From Centrapalus pauciflorus (Eukaryota > Streptophyta > Magnoliopsida > Asterales > Asteraceae): 64,000 bases of DNA. The notes below the pieces were generated by a model. It saw only the letters and a list, made by a program, of their open reading frames with translations. It had not been told where the DNA came from and did not search any database. The number at the start of each line of letters is the position of its first letter. Position 1 is the stretch's first letter. The stretch spans positions 1 through 64,000 of the forward strand of contig JAANYP010000153.1 in the NCBI GenBank assembly GCA_020465985.1, written 5' to 3'. Position numbers and translations under genes: made by a program. Of this stretch, positions 57,520 through 64,000 are shown piece after piece.

Positions 57520-57912
57520 TCAATAATCATAAAGATCAAGTGACTCCTTCTCGGAATCTTGTTCGGAGACTGACAACCGGCTGTTTTCTGGGACCACTGG
57601 TGGTGGCGTCGGTGGCGGTGGTTGTAGAAAATTCGTCAACGCTTGCGACCCCCGTAATTCAATCGCTCTCCGATCGTAAACCAACGCCGCCTCCTCTGCC
57701 GTATCGTAAGTACCCAACCAAAGTCTTATTAGCCGTCTCGGATCACGAATCTCCGCCGACCACCACGCCCACGGCCGCCGTCTTACACCCCTAAGCCTCC
57801 GTTCATTCACCAAACCCTTCTCCTCCGCTGCCGGAGCTGTCACAGGCGGCATCTGTCCTTTTTCCCGGCGACACTGTTTTTTCTTCCCACAATCATCATC
57901 ATTTTCCTCCAT
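57520..57912 (-). pseudogene. AP2/ERF transcription factor fragment, chimeric with element arm
   Basis: 130 codons from ATG 57912, preceded in frame by a TAA. Residues about 38-94 are an AP2/ERF DNA-binding domain: RLRGVRRRPWAWWSAEIRDP, RLWLGTYDTAEEAALVYDR and ELRGSQALTNF. The ending A(I)xLRG..ALTNF and following SVSEQDSEKESL resemble group VI (CRF-like) ERFs. The usual RPWG(K/R)W has become RPWAWW, at a DNA-contact strand. The last about six residues and the stop (57520-57522) lie in the left arm of element P, so the ORF is a gene-transposon chimera. The ERF C-terminal half is missing on this strand. It is most likely a captured, non-functional fragment; a transcribed chimeric gene is possible. 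Confidence 0.75.
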
Positions 57913-57940
57913 TTTCTTCAGACAACAATCATTATTCTCT

Positions 57941-58192
57941 TAATTCGTGAGTCCAACCACAGTTGCATTAATATCACCCACTTCACCATTAACACCTCCC
58001 ACCATGGCACCACCATCTTCTCCGACCATAGATCCTTCCTCCGACTACTTTTTTTTCTACAATTCCTCCTCCGACAGTAAACCCCAGAACCAGTATAAAG
58101 GTGAAGCCCAAGATTATGAAGAAAATTGGAAACTTTTTGTTCTTAATGTTAGAAAGATTGAATCATTATGGTGGTACTTCGATGATGTATAA
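57941..58192 (+). pseudogene. Protein-like segment in P, possibly ERF C-terminus in opposite orientation
   Basis: Open on the plus strand from a TAA at 57941 to a stop after 58192, first ATG at 58004. It has SPTTVALISPTSPLTPP, a Ser/Asp/Phe-rich stretch and a convincing acidic-aromatic end (YEENWKLFVLNVRK, SLWWYFDDV). CRF-type ERFs usually have an SPTSVL motif after the AP2 domain followed by an acidic aromatic C-terminus, so this may be the second half of the same gene, inverted relative to the AP2 half. That is inference; the segment could come from a different gene. Confidence 0.45.
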
Positions 58193-58210
58193 TGATGTAT
58201 TTTTAGTGAA

Positions 58211-58232
58211 GGAGTGTGTGTCTGTGTGTGTC

Positions 58233-58265
<33 letters not shown>

Positions 58266-58266
58266 T
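58211..58266 (+). repeat. (TG)n-(AG)n microsatellite
   Basis: A run of TG/TCTG then AG dinucleotides between the captured sequence and the right arm of P. Confidence 0.95.
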
Positions 58267-58537
58267 ATTTTGATTTTTTAGAAATCATATTTTACTAATT
58301 AAAATGAAAAACAATTTAGGTTTTGGATTTTTATTATTTTATTTTATGAAAAAGAAAGTTTATTACCTGTTTTTAAAATTATGTCAAGGGCAAAATGGTC
58401 ATATTTAAAAAAATGGTTGGTCAAAGGACTAAAAGCGTAACAAATAGGTAACCACAGACATTGAATTTGTAATTTCTTCTCTAGAAGGACCTTATCCGTA
58501 ATTTCCCTATAACCACAGGGACGAAATTTGTAATTTA

Positions 58538-59345
58538 CCCTATTAAAATTTACGATTCACCCTATAAATTTATATTTATATAACTAACATTATATGATTG
58601 TGAAATGCATGGTGCTTTCACAATCTACAAATGTCCATGTGGTTTTTCAAAGCTTACAAAAAGTACATGTGGTTTAAAAGTTCATTACAAAAAGGTTCCT
58701 ATGATTTGTAACTTTTTAACTTCTAATATTTAATTTAAAGTTAACTATAAAAAGGTTCCCATGGTTTGTATTAAATTCTAATTTTTGTTCTTAACTTTTA
58801 ATTAAACATAATCGGTCATTATTATCAAGGTTTAAATTCAGGATTGGTCCCTTATCTATTAACTTTATTAAAGAGTAAAAAGACATTTTTCGTCCATGTG
58901 GTTTGATGGTGTACCCGGATTCAGTCCTTCAACCTTGATAATCCCAAATTTCATTCCTATTATGCTAATTTTGTCCGGTTTTAGTCCCTCGTCCGTTAAA
59001 CTTAACGACACAACCGTTAAGTTTGTAATAACGACGATTTTACCCTTTTCACTGTGACGTTTTTAGTCCCTATGATTTTATTATTTACCATTTATAGTCC
59101 AAAACTTATTTGATTTTATTTTTAATTATAATATTTGTCTTGCTTATAAACACACTTATTTTAGTTATAAATATACTTATGTTTTAGTATTTTATTTACA
59201 TTTACTATTGTTAGTATTTTATTTATAAATTTAATTTTTATTTTAATCAAAATTTTATATTTTCTTTACTAATTTATTTAAGAGTTCACTTTCCTTATTA
59301 ATTTCAACTTTTATAATATTATTGTCGACATCTGTATATGTTATT
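58538..59345. repeat. Degenerate Mutator-like arms, cut by E
   Basis: Two left-type arm fragments without partners: 58620-58870 (CCATGTGGTTTTTCAAAGCT, AAAAAGGTTCC) and 58881-59110 (TTTTTCGTCCATGTGGTTTG, TTTTAGTCCCTCGTCCGTTA). The rest is AT-rich and featureless. Element E begins at 59346 after TTATT, its presumed TSD, and may have split the second fragment. Confidence 0.6.
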
Positions 59346-59697
59346 TGTTAGATTTATAATTTCAATCATGTGGGTTTATTTTGTAATAATTTGTAGCTAT
59401 TTAATTTCAATGTAATTGTCTTTAATTGGTTATGTAATCTTTCTTTATAGATAGAAAGTTGAGGGGTATTTTATGTAAGCCCCTCAAACTAGTCCTAGGT
59501 ATAAAAAGCAAGTTTAACCTAGGGTTTTGTGACCTTTTGATACTTTTGCAATTTGAATATCAGTAAGAAAAAGTGACAGCTGCACATGTGTGTTTACATT
59601 GATAGAGTTCAAACATTTGCTTTGTTTCCATGATTCAGCTGATTATCCTACAGAAACTTGTGTGAGTGCATATTATTTATTTGGGACCACTACAACA
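59346..59697 (+). repeat. 5' LTR of element E
   Basis: 352 bp, TGTTAGATTTATAATTTC...CACTACAACA. Similar to the D LTRs at the start and end. GTATAAAAAGC at about 59500 is a likely TATA box. Confidence 0.85.
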
Positions 59698-59712
59698 ATT
59701 GGTATTAGAGCC
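59698..59712 (+). promoter_or_regulatory. Primer-binding site of element E
   Basis: ATTGGTATTAGAGCC directly after the LTR; one C-to-T change from the D site. Confidence 0.9.
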
Positions 59713-60541
59713 TTTGAAGTGGATTTCAACTGATTTCAACCAGATCTGAGGACTTTTTCAGCCCAGTGTTGATGTTCATCTCGAAAACCCACGGGTTCTT
59801 CTTTAATCCCTTTTGAAATTCTGTTTTTACGTGTTTTAATCCTTCATAATCATCGATATCTAGTCTTGTATGCATTTCGAGCTACTTAGTTTAAATTTAC
59901 ATGATTTAGGTGTTTATTTTGACAAAAACCGGATATGAATTGTTCTTCGTTTCTGTGGTTGTTTTGCTTAAAAATCCTCGATTTTGGTGTTTTTAGGTGC
60001 TTGTTCTTCACAAAACTTGTTTCTAAAATCAAAACGAGCACTTAGGTACCATTTTTAGGCTTAAAAACTCACATTTTATAAAAATCTGGGTTTTTGTTCT
60101 TAATATGATACTGTTTTATTGAAAAATACATGTTGTAAGACTAAACTTCGGGTCCTACTTCGGGTGAAACCCCTTCGGGTCCAACTGAACTTCGGGTCTA
60201 TAACCACCCGAACTTCGGTCCCTCAACTTAACTTGTTCCTCTTGTATAAGTTTCAAGCTACAGTCTCTCAACTGAAGTTCTGTTCAGGCACACCTGAACT
60301 TCAGGTCATTCGTTTTTTAATCAACCGAACTTTGGTCCCACCAACCGAAGTTTCAGTCAACCGAACTTCGGTCCCACCCAAACTTCGGTTCCTCCTCAAA
60401 CTTTCTATGTGTCAAGCGAACTTTGGTTCATTTTCACCCGCACTTCGGTCCATCAACCGAACTTCGGTCCATCCAGTTGACTTTCAGTTTCCATTTCAAA
60501 GATCACTTCCTTTTTCACAGCACTCACCACTCACCTTCATC
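59713..60541 (+). repeat. Leader of element E with ACTTCGGT repeats
   Basis: No gene. At 60139-60485 the motif ACCGAACTTCGGTCC occurs more than ten times with small changes; ACCGAA-C-TTCGGT is palindromic and contains C-TTCG-G, a sequence that as RNA makes a very stable tetraloop. Confidence 0.7.
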
Positions 60542-61522
60542 ATGTCTCGAGAGGCTCTAGTTTTGAACTCAGAGAACAGACCACATGTTCTCTTTCCTGA
60601 TGAGTATGAGAAATGGAAAAAGCGGTTCCTAAAATTTATAACCATGCAAACAATGGGTCATCTCATGATCCAATCTATCAATGAGGCACCTGCTATTTTC
60701 TACTCAGATATTCCTGCAGTTTCAACTGCTGTTCCTCCCATTCCCGCAGCCAAAGAAATCCGGGGTCCTCAGGAAGACAAAGAAAGTGAACGATAGGAAG
60801 CAGATAACAAGGCAGAATATCTGCTATATCAGGCCCTTCCCACTGATATATTTGTAAGTGTTTACAGCAAGATGTCAGCCAAAGAAATGTGGAACAAACT
60901 TGGAACGTAGATGCTTGGGGTTGATTTGAACAACAGTGCCAAATTTGAGGAAGGTAAAGCCAAATTTTCTGAGTTTAGGGCCAATGATGGATAATCCCTA
61001 CAGGGTACCTTCACCAGATTCTGCACTGTCCTGAATGAACTAAACAAGTTGCACATCATCAAGGATTGGGATGATATCAATATCCAATTTCTATTTTCTC
61101 TAGCTCCGGAATGGGGCATTGCATGTCGGGCAGTTAAGTGGGGCCTGGAAATCAATCAGATCTCCATAAGTGTTCTGCTTAAAGAGTTAAAGAAATACCA
61201 GGGTGATGTGGATGCTCACAAACAGATGGCCAATTCCTTGGCTTCTCTGTTACTGAATGTGAACCTAATTTCCAAAACCAATAATTCCCTGGCATTACTA
61301 TCAAACAAGACACCTGTTCCAGAACCACTACCAACCCCATGTTTTACACCCTACTACATCACAGCTGGTTCCTCCTCTCAATACCCATATGCCCTACCTT
61401 AGATGCCTTCCTATGGGGAGCCCTTGGATGCTGAAGAGGCTGATATACATGAACAAATGGCCTTGTTGTCGAATCGTCTTCAATAAATACAATTCTATCA
61501 GAACAAGACCAACAATCAGCTT
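60542..61522 (+). pseudogene. Gag N-terminal part of element E
   Basis: ATG 60542: MSREALVLNSENRPHVLFPD, EYEKWKKRFLKFI, as in D gag. In-frame stops at about 60796, 60908 and 60991; KAEYLLYQALPTDIFVSVYS and MSAKEMWNKLG follow the first. The 61049-61402 stretch gives LNELNKLHIIKDWDDINIQF and KELKKYQGDVDAHKQMANSL. It ends at QNKTNNQL, where the solo LTR is inserted. Confidence 0.85.
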
Positions 61523-62201
61523 GTTAGGATCAAAAAATCACTACCTAAGATTAACTGGTTTGAATTAGCAGAGTGTAAAACCAATAACCTTGTATTGAAA
61601 CAAAGTCCAATTAAGAAGTTTGCGGAATAACACTTAATTGTTTTAAGAAAAACTTTCAGAATAAATAACACATAAATATAATCAAAAATCAAATCTTTTA
61701 TATTGCCCAAACTCACTAATTACAATCACCTCTAATCTGTTTGATTAGACGAAGAACACAGACTGTTCTTAGGGTTTTACAACCTTAGAGGCTTCAGAAA
61801 CTTAATCAGAAAGCAATTACAATTTAAGAACACGATTACAAAATTTGCACGTATAGACTTACAATAGAAAAACCTATTCTATCTATATATAAAGCCTTCT
61901 GATTTGTTTCCTTGAGGAACTCTCATTTCTCTGGTAGTAGATATGCTTGAATCTTCAAATATAAATCTCTTCCTGAATTTCAGCACTTTCTGTTTGTTAA
62001 ACTGTTGAGCAGCTTGAACTTTATCTGTTGAGCAGCTTGAACTTGAGCAGCTTGAACTTTTAACTCTGGCAGCTTGAACTTTTGAACTGGCAGCTCGAAC
62101 TTACTTAACTAACAGCTTGAACTTTGTAATTACACGGAAAAACTACTAACAGTCTGAGAAATCTAACTAACAGCTTGACATACTTAGAATATTTCCCAAC
62201 A
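61523..62201 (-). mobile_element. Solo LTR of the F/H family in E (TSD AGCTT)
   Basis: The reverse complement matches the F and H LTRs: on the minus strand it runs from TGTTGGGAAATATTCTAAG to GATCCTAAC(A). AGCTT occurs at 61518-61522 and 62202-62206. One terminal base is shared with the TSD, so the exact right end is uncertain by one base. The E gag frame resumes after it. Confidence 0.85.
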
Positions 62202-64000
62202 AGCTTTAATATGATTCATGCCCAAAGAGGTATCTGGATGAGAGGAGATATGATAGGAGAGAGGAGAGAGATGATAGGAGAAGAGATGACTGCAAATGTG
62301 ATGACAAAGATGAGAGAAGGTATGACAATTGAAGAGAGAGACGAGACGAGAGAACGGACTATCGAGATTGTCACCATTATGAAAGGCGTGACGGTAGAAG
62401 GGACTATGCCAGGCGGGAGAGTCGCAGACGTGAAGACAGTCGGGACTCCTGCCGAGTAGAAAAGAGGCCGGAACGAAGAGATGAACGGTCAAGGAATGAT
62501 GAACCCAAAACTTAGGACGACCGTGGATGCTACAAATGTGGGAAACCAGTCACTTCGCTCGTGAATGCAAAAATCAATACGAGCGTGACGTGGGTTGGGT
62601 TATTACGAACGAAAGGTCGCGGTTCTGAAGAAACAGGCTAATGCAATGGCCCTCATAGCCCAGGAAGATTATTGGATTGACGAGGAGTCTGATGATAAAG
62701 ATGACAAGGGCCAGAATTGTTATATGGCCTAAAGTATTGGGTCCACGGATATTGCTACTCCTTCTGACTCCGAATCAGAAAAGTCTGTAGAGGGGGAGAA
62801 CATTGATGAATCTACAGCCTGTCTGATGGCCAAATCCGGGGACTCAATATGTTCACATCAGACTCCGAGGCAAATCAGGTACATTCCGTTTACTCTCATT
62901 AATCTTTAAATGCTAAATTTGTATAAAAAAAAAAAAGAATGTAAATAGCACACACAACTACTTGAATTAGAAGCAAAATATAATTTTGGAAAAGAAAAAT
63001 GTGTGAAAGCGGAACAAATTGCACAATCACTAAGAAAACATCTGATACGTTTGAAAAGAACTGGTTAAACGGGCATAGTCTTGTCAAAATCTTATTATGT
63101 GAAAAGGTAATGGTTGAAAATAGGAACACTTCACTTATAGTTGTATTGATACAATTACTGAGGAAAAAGTTCCCTAAAGTAAGAACTATCTATTCTTAGA
63201 AAACGGATAGAGTCTTTAAACGTGGAAAACTTAGAAAATGAGAGAAAAATTGAAATGATCGAAAAAGAGAGAATAGGTTCGTACTCATGAATCAAAACCC
63301 TTGATGATGAATTCTTAAAACGGGGTCAAAACACAAACTATTCATCTAAATCAAACAAAAGAAACTAGGTTTTATTAATCCAAAGAAGGAATAGGTTTTA
63401 AAAATCCTAAGTTTTTTAAAAAGGCTCAATCGGTTTTACCAATGCTATTTGATAGAAGATACATGGGACGCAGGTATCAGGCCTTCTTCCATCATTAGTC
63501 AGAAGAAGTCCTGGCCCAAGAGGAGGAGAAAAGAAATCAAAAAGAAAATAGGCAAATTTCGTTTACGTATGAAAAACTAAACGACAGTTATCCTTACAGA
63601 GTACCCACTCTTGAGGATGATTTCTGTTTTAGTTATTCATCAACATAAATGAAACCCAAACCTGTTAAACCGATTCCTCATCCATATATTCCTACCACTG
63701 TTGTTCAACAGAAAATCAAAGTTTTAGAAGAGGAATTGAGGATTGCTCGTGAAAAAGCTTCTGCCAGTCAAGAAACCCGTCTCACTAGTGAGGAAAAGTT
63801 TGGAAAACCAATTTTCAAACAAAGTATAGAATTAACTATTTATAAAGAACGGTTTAAACTGTTTCTGAAAAGTTAAATTCGTACACAAAAAATTAAAAAA
63901 ACTCTTCTCCTGCTAGTGTCCTAAATACATCACTAGACAAATGTAAAATCAAAATTGAAGTCCCTTTAAAAATTTTCAAAGGTGAGTGTTCAAAATCTTC
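62202..64000 (+). pseudogene. Gag RD-rich domain, zinc knuckle and coiled coil of element E
   Basis: After the solo LTR the Arg/Asp/Glu-rich domain (62225-62500) is full of GAGAGGAGA repeats. The zinc knuckle CYKCGKP at 62529-62571 has lost one base, shifting the frame before HFAREC. ALIAQEDYWIDDESDDKDD-like acidic sequence follows, then stop-rich coiled-coil sequence (62960-63260). A clean 75-codon frame at 63649-63876 (IKVLEEELRIAREKASASQE) matches D at 29990-30180. Confidence 0.75.

Larger units (their letters stand above)
57267..58537. mobile_element. Mutator-like element P carrying ERF gene sequence
   Basis: 1.27 kb with inverted arms of about 270 bp (57267-57538 and 58264-58537). They share TAAATTACAAATTTCGTCCC, GGGAAATTACGGATAAGGTC and ACAAATTCAATGTCTGTGGT, and remain alignable into the AT-rich inner part. 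Between the arms lies GC-richer, codon-structured sequence (57540-58200) related to an AP2/ERF gene, then a microsatellite. No clear 9-bp TSD. The arms are of the same type as X and Y. This is the layout of a Pack-MULE (a transposon that has captured gene sequence); no transposase. Confidence 0.8.
59346..64000 (+). mobile_element. Sirevirus-like Copia element E, 5' part
   Basis: LTR, primer site, leader and gag, running off the window. Related to D in LTR layout, gag start (MSREALVL), RD-rich domain and coiled coil. It is interrupted by a solo LTR at 61523-62201. Several stops in gag show this copy is decayed. Confidence 0.9.

Noticed and set aside
57489..57794. 101-codon plus frame across the ERF fragment
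   Set aside because: Antisense to the AP2 domain, which has clear protein motifs on the minus strand.
57520..57912. ERF fragment as an intact ordinary host gene
   Set aside because: It lies between transposon arms, its stop is in an arm, the C-terminal half is absent on that strand, and the conserved RPWG(K/R)W is changed.

Overview
The window is repeat-dense plant nuclear DNA. Nearly all of it is Ty1/Copia LTR retrotransposons of the Sirevirus (SIRE/Maximus) type. They have initiator-Met primer-binding sites (TGGTATCAGAGCC), gag with a zinc knuckle and a long coiled coil, pol ordered PR-INT-RT-RNaseH, several purine tracts after pol, and an extra env-like ORF between pol and the 3' LTR. The protein flavour (QQFW and YVSHIEQFW env-like motifs, WVPK gag-pol linkers) suggests a eudicot, most likely Asteraceae. 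That assignment is from memory of the families, not from a search. I see no intact single-copy host gene, no tRNA or rRNA gene and no CRISPR.

The layout is a set of nested insertions, most with target-site duplications (TSDs) I could read. Element B (minus) is the base layer; its pieces lie at 10330-11212, 25345-26552 and 51625-52818. Element A (minus, 687-10329) and element C (minus, 11213-25344, TSD GTTTT) sit inside B, as does element D (plus, 26553-51624, TSD ATGAT). D contains a truncated minus element G (about 34380-37908) and a full-length plus element F (40376-50643, TSD CGCCT). F carries a solo LTR of the C family (47352-47905, TSD CTCAG). C carries a 1.9-kb solo LTR of another family (15137-17035, TSD TTCAC). 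The left end of A is broken by the 3' LTR of a plus element H (1-686). To the right are a remnant I (52819-54374), a cluster of Mutator-like elements (X, Y, P; 54390-59110) and a plus element E (59346 to the window end) carrying a solo LTR (about 61523-62201).

All coding regions are decayed. A, D and F have altered RT YVDD boxes, F also has an altered protease Asp, and C has lost the integrase catalytic core although its env-like frame is almost open. None looks autonomous.

Two things stand out. First, Mutator-like element P has about 270-bp inverted arms enclosing an AP2/ERF gene fragment whose stop codon comes from the element arm; a protein-like segment in the opposite orientation lies beside it. 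Second, unrelated-looking Sirevirus families share structured non-coding DNA: short palindromic repeat arrays in the leaders, runs of hairpins with compensating stem changes in the gag-pol linker (B and D), and strong hairpins between pol and the env-like ORF (A, C and F).
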